Assembly: GCF_937958065.1 (NCBI RefSeq)
Contig: NZ_CALFXI010000043.1
Location: forward strand, 62,001-126,000
Reading direction: 5' to 3'
Length of the DNA stretch: 64,000 nucleotides
Origin: an uncultured Steroidobacter sp.
GTDB taxonomy: Bacteria; Pseudomonadota; Gammaproteobacteria; Steroidobacterales; Steroidobacteraceae
Each line of letters starts with the position of its first letter. The stretch's first letter is position 1. The notes beneath the pieces were generated by a model that worked only from the letters and a program-made list of their open reading frames with translations, was not told the DNA's origin and did not search any database. A program made the position numbers and the translations under genes. Positions 44,532 to 53,269 of this stretch are shown piece after piece.

Positions 44532-47084
44532 TTATGGATGAGTCAGGTTGGACAGCTTCTCCGGCGGCAAGGCGCCGAGCAGCTGCGTGTAAAGGGCATC
44601 GGCGATCACCTGATGGCCCATCGCGTTGGGATGCTCGTCCCACGGCGCCACTTTCAGCAGGGCCCGATCCTGCGCGGGGAACACGTCGAATAGATCGAAC
44701 ACCAGATACTGGGCACGCCGGATGGCTTCGATATTGGGAATATCCGCAGGGGCATCGTCGATGACAGCATTGAGCGCCAGCAACGCGGGAATTGCGCCGT
44801 TTTCGCGCGCGACGGTCGCGATACGTTCCAATGCCCAGTCGTTCACCGCATCGGAGATGCGGCGCACGCGAGCCTCAAACTCTCCTTGCGGCATCCGCGG
44901 TTCCAGCCCCAACTTGCCGGCCAGTGCGCGGCCCATCTCTGTGGGAATCGGCACCGAGCCGCGGTCGACGTGATCGAGTCCAGCTCGCGCCAGGATGGCG
45001 CGCAGCTCCTCGGAAACGGGAATCTGCTTCCAGGTGATCTTGCCAAGATACGCTTCGGTCATCGTGCGCCCCCGGTGATAGTGAGTGACGATCACCATGT
45101 CGGGAGCGAACTGCAGCACGCGGTCCTCCAGCATTGCCAGCTCCTGCGGCAGCGTGAAACCGTCTACTGCAAAATTGAGGATCTCGAATCTGCGCGGGTC
45201 GTTGCTTTCCTGCTGGCTGTTGAGCCTCTGCTCGACCAGATGTTCGAATGTCTCTCCGTCAGCCACGCCATTGCCCATGGCGTGAGACGGCCCGAGCAGG
45301 GCGATCCGGTAGGTTCCAGCGGGCTTCTGCAGCGAGTACTGCTGGTCCCGCATGCCGAAGGTGTTGGTGGTAAACGCCCTGCCGTTCCAGACCAGGTCGA
45401 GCGAAGGATGAAGATCTCGCTCCATGGCATCCTCGCGGGTGCGAATGATGCCCGCCTGCGCCGCATCGAGCCATTGCGAGCGGTCGCCGTCGGTCGCTGC
45501 AACGGCCGCATTGATTTGTCCACGCACGTCCAGTTGCTCGTAGTAGCCCCTGTGATGCTTGGCGGCGTCCCGCACGTTCAAGCCTGTCTCCTGCAGCGAT
45601 GCGAGCGCTTTATCCCAGGACTGCGGCCCGAAATCTCGAACCGCGGGCAAGGCGATCACCAGCAACATCGTCAGCGCCCCCAGGCTTCGCACCCAAGGCT
45701 GCCGCCATCGCGAACTGCCCGCCCGCTTGCTCGCTTCCCAGTCGAATCCGCCGAGCAGTGCGACCACGCCGAAGGTCGCCAGCAGCAGCACGATCCCCTC
45801 CACGTCGACTTGACCGGCGCTGGTCAGCATCCAGATCCATTGGCCGACGGATTCGGTGCTCCACAACGACCACAGCAGACTGAACAGAAAAAAAGTTGCG
45901 GCGGCCCGCAATCCCATCCTCGGATCCCAGGCACGTGCGCTGCGCTTGGGTGCCTTGGCTGCTCCCAGTTCCTTCAATGCACCACGCACGACCAGAGCGC
46001 CGAGGATTCCCCAGAACAGCGCATCCGGCCAGGTCATCGGAAATCCGCCGCGCAACCAGAACCACTGATACGAGTGCAGCAACCACGTGGTTACGAACAC
46101 AGCCGCGGTCGAGAGGGCCACCGCCTTGGCGGGACCGAGGCGCTTCACGCGGAAATACACCGGGTAGAAGACGGTCTTCATCATGAAGTCCGTCCAATAG
46201 ATATTGATTCTGCGCCACAGCTCGGTGAAGCCGTGCGCCAGATAGTAGAGCTTGTGAGTCTCGGGCAGGCGAAAGCCGAACAGATGCAACAAGCCCACGA
46301 TCAAATGGAACTGACCGGAGACCTTGAGGTACAGCAGGAACGTAGCCAGCACGATCTGGACGAGGTCCGACAGGCGCGCGACGTCGGCTGGGTCGATGAG
46401 CAAGTTGTAATAGACCAAGCGATACAGGACCAGGTGCACGAGCCCGCGGGAGATCCACAGAATGCCCTGGTCGTAGATGGCGGCCTCGTCGGCATCGAAA
46501 TGCGTGCGCCGGAAGGTCTGATAGTCGACCACCGGATAGAGCGGAAAGGCGACGTTCGGCAGCATGAAGAAATAAGCCAGGGAGGACCACCACGTGCGCT
46601 CGCCCGAGTCGCTCTTCAGCGCTCGCATATAAAGGACGAGCCGAAACATGAACATCGAGCCGAGAATTGGCCAGATCGCCGCCGACCAGGGCGAGCCGAC
46701 GACATTGATCCGCAGCACGGCCAGCCCCGCGCCGACCAGGACGAGCAACGCGATTCTCGCGCGCAACGCGATCGGGAGATGACAGATGGCGATCAGCGTG
46801 AGCCCGAGCGCGATCAGCCACGCGCCATCGGCCAGACCGAAGACCAGGAATACCGCGGCGACGGACAGGCAGGTGAACAACGGCAGTCGATATCGAAGCG
46901 GCAGCGCGATGCTGACCAGAAATCCGGCCGCCGCCAGCCAGAGCACCCTGGTGAAGGGCTCTCCTTCGAGCTGGTAGACATGCGCGACCAGCACGATCAA
47001 GGCCAGCTGTCCGATGCTCGACCAATGACGCAAGTAGGCACTGGCCCCCACCGGCCGAATCGCGACAGCTGCTTCGGTTCTCAC
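44532..47084 (-). CDS. MBOAT acyltransferase fused to an SGNH hydrolase-like domain
   Basis: 850 residues. The N-terminal ~470 residues hold about twelve membrane helices with the MBOAT pattern: FFMLPNVAFPLYPVVDYQTFRRT, INIYWTDFMMKTVFYPVYFRVKRLG and the invariant His in TTWLLHSYQWFWLRGG. A soluble extracytoplasmic domain follows with the SGNH nucleophile Ser600 in LLGPSHAMGNG and the Asp816-x-His818 pair in WDEHPNAMGH. This combines the roles of DltB and DltD in one chain. It should move an acyl group from the carrier protein across the membrane onto an unknown acceptor. GTG 47084 overlaps the upstream stop (GTGA) and has GAGGA before it. Confidence 0.85.
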   Translation of the reverse strand: MRTEAAVAIRPVGASAYLRHWSSIGQLALIVLVAHVYQLEGEPFTRVLWLAAAGFLVSIALPLRYRLPLFTCLSVAAVFLVFGLADGAWLIALGLTLIAICHLPIALRARIALLVLVGAGLAVLRINVVGSPWSAAIWPILGSMFMFRLVLYMRALKSDSGERTWWSSLAYFFMLPNVAFPLYPVVDYQTFRRTHFDADEAAIYDQGILWISRGLVHLVLYRLVYYNLLIDPADVARLSDLVQIVLATFLLYLKVSGQFHLIVGLLHLFGFRLPETHKLYYLAHGFTELWRRINIYWTDFMMKTVFYPVYFRVKRLGPAKAVALSTAAVFVTTWLLHSYQWFWLRGGFPMTWPDALFWGILGALVVRGALKELGAAKAPKRSARAWDPRMGLRAAATFFLFSLLWSLWSTESVGQWIWMLTSAGQVDVEGIVLLLATFGVVALLGGFDWEASKRAGSSRWRQPWVRSLGALTMLLVIALPAVRDFGPQSWDKALASLQETGLNVRDAAKHHRGYYEQLDVRGQINAAVAATDGDRSQWLDAAQAGIIRTREDAMERDLHPSLDLVWNGRAFTTNTFGMRDQQYSLQKPAGTYRIALLGPSHAMGNGVADGETFEHLVEQRLNSQQESNDPRRFEILNFAVDGFTLPQELAMLEDRVLQFAPDMVIVTHYHRGRTMTEAYLGKITWKQIPVSEELRAILARAGLDHVDRGSVPIPTEMGRALAGKLGLEPRMPQGEFEARVRRISDAVNDWALERIATVARENGAIPALLALNAVIDDAPADIPNIEAIRRAQYLVFDLFDVFPAQDRALLKVAPWDEHPNAMGHQVIADALYTQLLGALPPEKLSNLTHP

Positions 47085-48223
47085 AATCCCAATCCTCGCG
47101 CGATGATGTTGCGTTGAATCTCCGAGGTCCCCGAGTAGAGCGTGCTGCCAACCGAGTCGCGCAGATCGCGCTCCAGCTGCAGGTCGGTCATGTAGCCGTA
47201 GCCACCGAAGACCTGCACTGCATCCAGGCATGACTTCACGAAGCTCTCCGAGACATGCAGCTTCGCGAGTGCCGCCTCCACGGTGGCGTCCTGATTCGCG
47301 TCCTTGAGCGCCCCTATCCGATACACGAGCGGACGGCACGTTTCGAGCCGCACTTTCATGTCGACGATCCGATTCGCGACCGACTGGTACTTGCCGATGG
47401 GTTTGCCGAACTGTTTGCGCGTCCTGGCGTAGGCCACGCATTCGTCCAGTTGCCGTCGCATCACACCGAGACAACTGGCCAGGATGCAGCCGCGCTCCCA
47501 CTCCATCGAACATTCGAAGATCAGCACGCCCCTGCCCTCGCGCCCGAGGCGCTGCGCGACCGGCACTCGACAGCCGTCGAACACGACCTGGGCCATGGGT
47601 GAGGTGCGCAAGCCCATCTTGTCGAGCTTGCGATCGATGACCAGGCCGGGCGTGTCTCGGTCGACGATGAAGGCGGTGATTCCGGTGGGGCCCAGCGCGG
47701 GGTTGACGGTTGCGTACGCAACGAACACATCGGCAACCGGAGCATTGGTCACGAAGGTCTTCGTGCCGCTCAGCACGTAATGATCGCCGTCCCGACGCGC
47801 ACGCGTGCGCATGCTGAAGATGTCCGATCCCGCATCCGGCTCCGAAGCGGCATTGGCCCCAATGAGAGAGCCATCGCACAGCGACTTGAGATACCTTTGT
47901 TTCTGCTCTTCATCGCCGTATCGCAGGATCGGAATCGAGTTGGTCCACAGATGAGCATTGAGCGAGAACAGCAGCCCCTGGTCGCGCAGACCGCGGCCGA
48001 GTCCCTCCATTACTGCCAATAGATCTGAAAGCCCCAGTCCCAGGCCCCCATATTCTGGCGGGATCGGCATCCCGAGCACGCCGAACTCGGCGCAGCGCTG
48101 CCAGCCGGCCCGATCGAAGGTGGCGCTGCGATCACGCTCGATCATGTCCGCCGGCAGGCGCTGTGCGAATTCGAAGGCTGCGTCCTGGAGTCTGAGTTGT
48201 TCGGGCGAAAGCAAGCTGCTCAT
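47081..48223 (-). CDS. acyl-CoA dehydrogenase family flavoprotein (prolyl-carrier dehydrogenase-like)
   Basis: 380 residues, full-length fold. FAD/substrate motifs are GANAASEPDAGSDIFSMRTRA, KTFVTNAPVADVFVAYATV, RKQFGKPIGKYQSV and the C-terminal TLYSGTSEIQRNIIARGLG. The MCAD catalytic Glu position (Y-E-G-T) is Ser here, but a Glu in WERGCILA aligns with the isovaleryl-CoA dehydrogenase base. Next to a proline-type adenylation enzyme and carrier protein, it probably oxidises carrier-bound prolyl to pyrrolyl-2-carboxyl, as PltE, RedW and AnaB-type enzymes do. ATG 48223 has AGGTAACC upstream. First gene of the four-gene operon. Confidence 0.85.
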   Translation of the reverse strand: MSSLLSPEQLRLQDAAFEFAQRLPADMIERDRSATFDRAGWQRCAEFGVLGMPIPPEYGGLGLGLSDLLAVMEGLGRGLRDQGLLFSLNAHLWTNSIPILRYGDEEQKQRYLKSLCDGSLIGANAASEPDAGSDIFSMRTRARRDGDHYVLSGTKTFVTNAPVADVFVAYATVNPALGPTGITAFIVDRDTPGLVIDRKLDKMGLRTSPMAQVVFDGCRVPVAQRLGREGRGVLIFECSMEWERGCILASCLGVMRRQLDECVAYARTRKQFGKPIGKYQSVANRIVDMKVRLETCRPLVYRIGALKDANQDATVEAALAKLHVSESFVKSCLDAVQVFGGYGYMTDLQLERDLRDSVGSTLYSGTSEIQRNIIARGLGL

Positions 48224-48471
48224 CACCGGTTACCTGCGAGGCCGAATTGTTTTGGTTGGGGTCCCGCGCGATTTGTGTTTATTGTTACCCGCGCGAACAG
48301 GCCCTCATGCAGTAACCGAGCCCGGGCTCGATCGGGGCAATCCACTCAATCGATTAGCGCGCGGCCTCGGCTCGCGCGGCAGCGCGACATGTAAACATCG
48401 GCAACACTCCCGCCGGTTATTTCTGTTCTAATGTTTCTTCGCGGGAGCCGGCTCGAAACATCGAGACTGTG

Positions 48472-49503
48472 TCACGGCCGCAGTACGGCTCGGCCGCGGA
48501 TCTTTCCCTCTCGCAATCGTTGGTAAACATCCAAGCCCTGTTCCAACGGAAAGATCTCGACGTCCGCGCGGATGCGATTCGCGGCTGCCAGCGCGATCAC
48601 TTCCATCAGCTCGGTGCGCGATCCCCAGTAAGGCACGGTGACCTGACAACCATACTGCGGACGATTGGCCGCATAGTGCACGACACCGCCCGCCAGACCG
48701 ACCACCGTCAGGCGACTGTTTCGGCCCACGACGCGTACCCCCAGATCGATGGTGGGCTGCGCACCGACGAAGTCGAACACCGCCGTTGCGCCTCGCGGAC
48801 CGACCAGGTCTGCGATCGTTTTCGCGGCGGCATCGGCATCGCGAGTGTTGACCACATGGCTCACGCCGAGCTTGCGGGCATGTTCGAGCTTGCTGTCATC
48901 GATATCGGCAGCGATCAACCGGGCCGGCGTCAGCGCCTGCAGGATCTGCACCGCCATGTGCCCCAGACCGCCGACTCCAATGACGACCGCGGTCGCTTCC
49001 GGCGTCAACAATGGCAGCGCCGCCTTGATCGCGTGGTAGGGAGTCAGTGCTGCATCGGATAGCGGCGCAGCTTCGACTGGATCGAGTGTTCCGAGAGCGA
49101 CGAGCAACCGTGCGGACGGGACCAGCATGTACTCGGCCATGCCGCCGTTGGACCCCAGTCCTCCGCCCATCGTGCCGAGGCTGGCGTGATTCTCACAATA
49201 ATTCTCGGCCGAGGTCTGGCAGGTGCGGCATCGACCGCATCCCCACGGACCGTACACCGCAACTGCATCGCCCTCTCGCCAGTCTTTCACGCCATCGCCC
49301 AGCGCCGCGACATGGCCCGCATTCTCGTGGCCGAGCACGAACGGACCTTTGAGGCCGAGATCCTCATCGAGCACGTGCAGGTCGGAGTGACACACGCCGG
49401 CGCCGGCGATCTTGATCACCACCTGCCCCGGTCCCGGCCGCGGCGTGGGCACGTCGACGATCTGCGGAGGCTGTCCGGTCTCGACGAATCGAATGGCTTT
49501 CAT
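48472..49503 (-). CDS. zinc-dependent NAD(P) alcohol dehydrogenase
   Basis: 343 residues of the medium-chain dehydrogenase family. The catalytic zinc site has Cys and Asp in GVCHSDLHV and the GHENAGHVAALG motif; the structural zinc cysteines are in GPWGCGRCRTCQTSAENYC. The Rossmann loop is VIGVGGLGHMAVQIL, followed by DIDDSKLEHARKLG, an Asp that favours NAD+. It lies 248 bp upstream of the acyl-CoA dehydrogenase operon on the same strand, probably with its own promoter. Substrate unknown; it is similar in outline to secondary-alcohol and (R,R)-butanediol-type enzymes. Confidence 0.9.
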   Translation of the reverse strand: MKAIRFVETGQPPQIVDVPTPRPGPGQVVIKIAGAGVCHSDLHVLDEDLGLKGPFVLGHENAGHVAALGDGVKDWREGDAVAVYGPWGCGRCRTCQTSAENYCENHASLGTMGGGLGSNGGMAEYMLVPSARLLVALGTLDPVEAAPLSDAALTPYHAIKAALPLLTPEATAVVIGVGGLGHMAVQILQALTPARLIAADIDDSKLEHARKLGVSHVVNTRDADAAAKTIADLVGPRGATAVFDFVGAQPTIDLGVRVVGRNSRLTVVGLAGGVVHYAANRPQYGCQVTVPYWGSRTELMEVIALAAANRIRADVEIFPLEQGLDVYQRLREGKIRGRAVLRP

Positions 49504-49868
49504 GGCCGCTCCCGTGGTGCGAGATTCGAACCCTACTTCGCGCTGCCGCGACCGCGCCCACCATCGTGAGCTCCCCCGACCCGCCCATCGGGTAATGCAT
49601 AGGAACAGTTTCTACCCCGGCATGTTGTCCGGCGCAGGGTCGCCAATTTGTATACGACGCAGGTGGATCGTCACGAAACGGTCCCACTGTCGGACAGTTT
49701 GTAACTTTCGTGTGTGCCGGCAGATGAAACATCGGCTGTCCCGATTGCAATCCGTGGGTAGGTCGGGTATGAACGCAGCGCAACAGCCAACATACAACAG
49801 CATCTTTCTTTCCGATGCGCTCGAGCCCATCCCGATCGGCAGACGTCGTCCCTGGGGAGGCGGCGGTG
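49504..49868. other. 365-bp divergent promoter region
   Basis: Lies between the alcohol dehydrogenase (minus) and the cytochrome operon (plus). It contains the 13-bp palindrome at 49686 and a short tRNA T-loop look-alike at 49519-49533 that does not extend into a tRNA. I see no gene in it. Confidence 0.6.
49686..49698. promoter_or_regulatory. palindromic operator candidate
   Basis: ACTGTC-G-GACAGT is a perfect 6-bp inverted repeat near the centre of the divergent region, 171 bp upstream of the cytochrome operon start. It could bind a dimeric repressor; no regulator gene is adjacent. Confidence 0.35.
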
Positions 49869-50543
49869 ATGCGGATATCAAACGAGCGAGCGGCCGCGCC
49901 AGGTCGTCGCTCGCGGCGAATCGCATTCACCGCGTGGCTCGGAACAGTCCTGCTGATATATGGCTCGGGATGTTTCGCCGCCGATGGCGACAAACTGTTC
50001 GCACAGTGCGCGGCGTGCCACGGCACCAGGGGCGAAGGCAATGCGACGTTCAACGCGCCCGCCATTGCCGGTCAGGACGCGGCCTACCTCGAGCGCCAAT
50101 TGCGCAACTTCCGAAATCGTCGTCGCGGCGTCGACAAATCGGATGTGCCCGGAGCCCAGATGCAAGCCGCCGCGCTGGCCACGCTCGCCGATGACGCCGC
50201 GATCGCGAAGGTCGCCAGCTATGCCGCGAACCTTCCCAAAACGATCAATGCGTCGCCCGCGCCCGGCAATCTGCACAACGGAAACAATCTTTATCAAGGC
50301 AAGTGCGGCGCCTGTCATGGCGGAGCCGCCGAAGGCAATCCGGCGTTGAATGCCCCGCGGCTCGCCGGCCTCGATGCGCCTTATATCAAGCGACAGTTTG
50401 CGCATTTCCGGAACGGGGTGCGCGGCACGGACCCGCAGGATACTCCCGGCCGGCAGATGGCCATGATGGCCAAGACGCTGCCCTCGGAGCGCGATCTCGA
50501 CGACATCATCGCGTTCATTCATCGGCAGGGCCGCCCGAAATGA
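49869..50543 (+). CDS. secreted di-heme cytochrome c4-like protein
   Basis: 224 residues. A basic N-terminus and hydrophobic helix (about 20-38) precede two tandem c-type domains with CAACHGTRGEGN and CGACHGGAAEGN. Each is followed by PAIAGQDAAYLERQL or PRLAGLDAPYIKRQF and a Met ligand. The duplicated layout is that of cytochrome c4. ATG 49869 has GGAGGCGG upstream. First gene of a cytochrome, peroxidase, beta-helix, TBDR, aldehyde dehydrogenase string. A periplasmic electron carrier. Confidence 0.9.
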   Translation: MRISNERAAAPGRRSRRIAFTAWLGTVLLIYGSGCFAADGDKLFAQCAACHGTRGEGNATFNAPAIAGQDAAYLERQLRNFRNRRRGVDKSDVPGAQMQAAALATLADDAAIAKVASYAANLPKTINASPAPGNLHNGNNLYQGKCGACHGGAAEGNPALNAPRLAGLDAPYIKRQFAHFRNGVRGTDPQDTPGRQMAMMAKTLPSERDLDDIIAFIHRQGRPK

Positions 50544-51697
50544 TGCGCGCGCTCGTGTTGCTCATCGCGGCCGCAGGGACCGCTGGCGCAACCGGGCCGG
50601 CACCAACCGATTTCACGCTCAACACCTCTTGCCCGCCGGGCTTCGAGAAAACCACGGCGGGCGTGTGCGAGCTGCGCACGCTCTATCAATTCTACGACTC
50701 GCTCGAAAATCGCGGGCTCGGCGGCACGCGCACCGCTCTGCCGCCGCACCGGGACGGCTTCACGCCGCAGCAGATCGATCTCGGCCGATATCTCTTTTTC
50801 GATCCCGTGCTGTCGGGCGATGGCAGCCTGTCCTGCGCGAGCTGCCACGATCCCGCCCGCGGCTTCTCCGATGGACGCCCGACGTCCATCGGCATCCATG
50901 ACGAAGATGCGGGCCGCGCCGCGCCGACTCTTTGGAACGTGGCATTCCTGAAACGATTCTTCTGGGATGCACGCGCCAGCTCGCTCGAAGCGCAGGCGCC
51001 CGGCTCGCTCTACTCACGCCGTGAGATGGGCAATACACCGAAGCAACTGCTCGCGAGTCTGAACGGCAACGCCGTCTATCGTCGCCTGTTCCAGGAAACG
51101 TTCCCGAGCGATCGCGGCCCGATCACCGAGCAGCAGGTTTTCACAGCGCTGGCTGCGTTCCAGACCTCGCTCGTGTCGCTCAACAGTCGTTACGACCGCT
51201 ACGTTCATGGCCACGACGCCGCGCTCTCCGAACGGGAGATCGAGGGCCTGAACGTATTCCGCTCGTTCGTCGCGCGCTGTTCCGAGTGCCACACGCCGCC
51301 CTTGTTCACCAACGAACAGATCGCGGTCATTGGCATGCCGGAGCCCGACGGCCGGCCGTTCGACATTGGCGCCGAGCCCATCCTGGGCAGCCCGAAGTTG
51401 AAGGGCGGCTTCAAGGTGCCCACGCTTCGTAACATCGCGCGCACCGCGCCCTACTCGCATTCCGGCGCTTTCGCCGATCTGCACGGCGTCGTCGAGTTCT
51501 ACAACAAGGGACGAGGCAACGCGGTGCCCAAGGATCTGGGCCTGTATTTGCACTGGCACATCTCGGATCCAAAGCTCACGGAGGCCGAGGTCGATCGGAT
51601 CGTGGATTTTCTGGGCGCCTTGACCGACGAGACGTTCCTGCCGCAGCAGCCGGCGCGAGTCCCGTCCGGCCTGACACCCATCAAGCGAGGGAAATAA
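50540..51697 (+). CDS. di-heme cytochrome c peroxidase / MauG-like protein
   Basis: 385 residues with a signal peptide (1-18). Two heme sites, CASCHDPARGFSDGR and CSECHTPPLFTN, and the FKVPTLRNIARTAPYSHSGAFADL motif are typical of bacterial cytochrome c peroxidases and MauG-type enzymes. An N-terminal Cys pair (TSCPPGFEKTTAGVCEL) is an extra feature. ATG overlaps the previous stop by 4 bp. It either reduces peroxide using cytochrome c4, or oxidises a protein or organic substrate as MauG does. Confidence 0.88.
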   Translation: MMRALVLLIAAAGTAGATGPAPTDFTLNTSCPPGFEKTTAGVCELRTLYQFYDSLENRGLGGTRTALPPHRDGFTPQQIDLGRYLFFDPVLSGDGSLSCASCHDPARGFSDGRPTSIGIHDEDAGRAAPTLWNVAFLKRFFWDARASSLEAQAPGSLYSRREMGNTPKQLLASLNGNAVYRRLFQETFPSDRGPITEQQVFTALAAFQTSLVSLNSRYDRYVHGHDAALSEREIEGLNVFRSFVARCSECHTPPLFTNEQIAVIGMPEPDGRPFDIGAEPILGSPKLKGGFKVPTLRNIARTAPYSHSGAFADLHGVVEFYNKGRGNAVPKDLGLYLHWHISDPKLTEAEVDRIVDFLGALTDETFLPQQPARVPSGLTPIKRGK

Positions 51698-51699
51698 AG

Positions 51700-53220
51700 A
51701 TGAAGAAGGGCGTCATCGTGGGATTGCTCGTGGCCGCAGTGTCGTTCGGCGCGGGCACGTACTTCGGCCGCGGCAGCAAGCAGGATCTGACGATCAGCTC
51801 GTCCACCCAGGGCGCAAGCTACAGCGGCGGCTTCAAGCCCGAGGGCGTCGCCACGACACCGGGGGCGGCGATCAGATCGGTGGCCGGTCCGGCGCCAGCC
51901 AATGTGGTCGTGGTCAAGGACGGCGAATCGATCCAAGCGGCCATCAAGGCGTCGCCGCCAGGAACCATCGTGCGAGTGATGCCCGGCACCTATCACGAAA
52001 CGGTGTACATCGACAAAGACGACATCCGCATCATCGGCGTGATCGAGGCCGGACGGCGCGCCGTGCTCGACGGCCGCAAGCAGCTCAACGATGCCATTCT
52101 GTACTCGGGCAACAACTTCGTCGCCGAGAACCTCGAGATCCGCAACTACAAGGGCAACGGCATCATGGGGCAGGCCGGCAACAACTTCGAGATCCGCAAC
52201 AACCTGATCGCGGACTCCGGCGTGTACGGCATTTTTCCGCAGCTCGGCAAGAACGGCATCGTCGAGCACAACGTGGTTTCGGGAATCGCCGACGCCGCGA
52301 TCTACATCGGCATGAGCGACAACATCCTGGTCGCGCACAACGACGTGTTCGACAGCGTCGCCGGCATCGAGATCGAGAACAGCCGCCATGCCATCGTCGA
52401 GCACAACTATGTGCACAACAACTCCGGCGGTCTGCTTGCGTTCGTGACGCCGGGCCTGCCGATCAAGGACACGGTCGATGTGATCTTTCGCAACAACTTC
52501 GTGGTCGGCAACAACCACCCGAACTTCGGCGCGCCCGGCTCGACGGTGTCCGGCATTCCAGCCGGCACCGGCATCCTGGTCATGGCGGCCGACGACGTTG
52601 TCATCGAAGGCAATGTCATCTCCGAGAACAAAGTGGCCGGCCTCATCATCACCGATCATGCCCATGCCCAGAACATCACCGCCGACCCGGAGTCGGAACC
52701 GAACTCGGATCGCGTGAAGATCCTCGACAACGTGATGCTTCGGAACGGCTACGACACGATCACCGAAGCCAAGGCTCTGCTGCTCGCCGAAGGCAAGGTG
52801 GGCGCGAAGAACCTCGACATCGTGCGCGTCGGCCCGAGCCCGGGCAGCTGCATCATCAATCGCCACCAGTATGTGACCGTCGGCGTCAGTGACTTCTCCG
52901 AGTGCGAGTTCACCAACACCGCGGCCACAGTGAACTATCTGCTGCCGCCCGTACCACCGCGCGAGATCAAGCCGGGCGAGCGCGGCAAGGTGGTGTATCT
53001 CGGCATCTGCACCGGCTGCCATACATACAACGGCCGCATGATCGGCCCGCCGGTGCAAGTGATCCAGGCGCTGTACATGGACAACCCGCAGGGGCTCGCC
53101 GACTTCATCGCCAGGCCCGTGAAGAAACGCCCCGACTATCCCGAAATGCCGCCGCAGGACTATCTCGATCCCGAGACTCGTCTCGCCGTCGCGCAGTACA
53201 TGCTGCAAGTGACCAATTGA
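51700..53220 (+). CDS. right-handed beta-helix protein fused to a cytochrome c domain
   Basis: 506 residues with an N-terminal signal/anchor (1-20). Residues ~70-400 form a parallel beta-helix of NosD/pectate-lyase type, seen as repeated N-x-V/I turns (NNFVAENLEIRNYKGNGIMG, NNFEIRNNLIADSG, NGIVEHNVVSGIADAAIYIG, HAIVEHNYVHNNSGG). After a Pro-rich linker, residues ~430-506 are a cytochrome c with CTGCHTYNGRMIGPP and a Met near the end. ATG is 2 bp after the peroxidase stop. The pairing suggests a polysaccharide- or copper-related oxidoreductase surface; the role is unknown. The 3' end carries a 20-bp tandem duplication. Confidence 0.8.
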   Translation: MKKGVIVGLLVAAVSFGAGTYFGRGSKQDLTISSSTQGASYSGGFKPEGVATTPGAAIRSVAGPAPANVVVVKDGESIQAAIKASPPGTIVRVMPGTYHETVYIDKDDIRIIGVIEAGRRAVLDGRKQLNDAILYSGNNFVAENLEIRNYKGNGIMGQAGNNFEIRNNLIADSGVYGIFPQLGKNGIVEHNVVSGIADAAIYIGMSDNILVAHNDVFDSVAGIEIENSRHAIVEHNYVHNNSGGLLAFVTPGLPIKDTVDVIFRNNFVVGNNHPNFGAPGSTVSGIPAGTGILVMAADDVVIEGNVISENKVAGLIITDHAHAQNITADPESEPNSDRVKILDNVMLRNGYDTITEAKALLLAEGKVGAKNLDIVRVGPSPGSCIINRHQYVTVGVSDFSECEFTNTAATVNYLLPPVPPREIKPGERGKVVYLGICTGCHTYNGRMIGPPVQVIQALYMDNPQGLADFIARPVKKRPDYPEMPPQDYLDPETRLAVAQYMLQVTN

Positions 53221-53261
53221 TGCTGCAGGTGACCCACTGACCTCACTGACCTCACTGACGG
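53200..53261 (+). repeat. short tandem repeats at the gene junction
   Basis: Bases 53200-53219 and 53220-53239 are 20-bp direct repeats with three differences; the first encodes the last codons of the beta-helix protein, the second a six-codon open frame in the spacer. Three CACTGACCT-like 9-bp units follow at 53235-53261, immediately before the TBDR ribosome site. Looks like replication slippage. Confidence 0.8.
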
Positions 53262-53269
53262 AGAAGAAG

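Noticed and set aside
44532..47879. N-terminal extension of the MBOAT frame into the acyl-CoA dehydrogenase gene.
   Set aside because: The extension is out of frame with the dehydrogenase and has no membrane segments. GTG 47084 with GAGGA upstream overlaps the dehydrogenase stop and starts just before the first helix.
49519..49533. Sequence resembling a tRNA T-loop (GGTTCGAAT read on the minus strand).
   Set aside because: The flanking five-base T-stem does not pair properly, and no anticodon arm or acceptor stem can be built around it.
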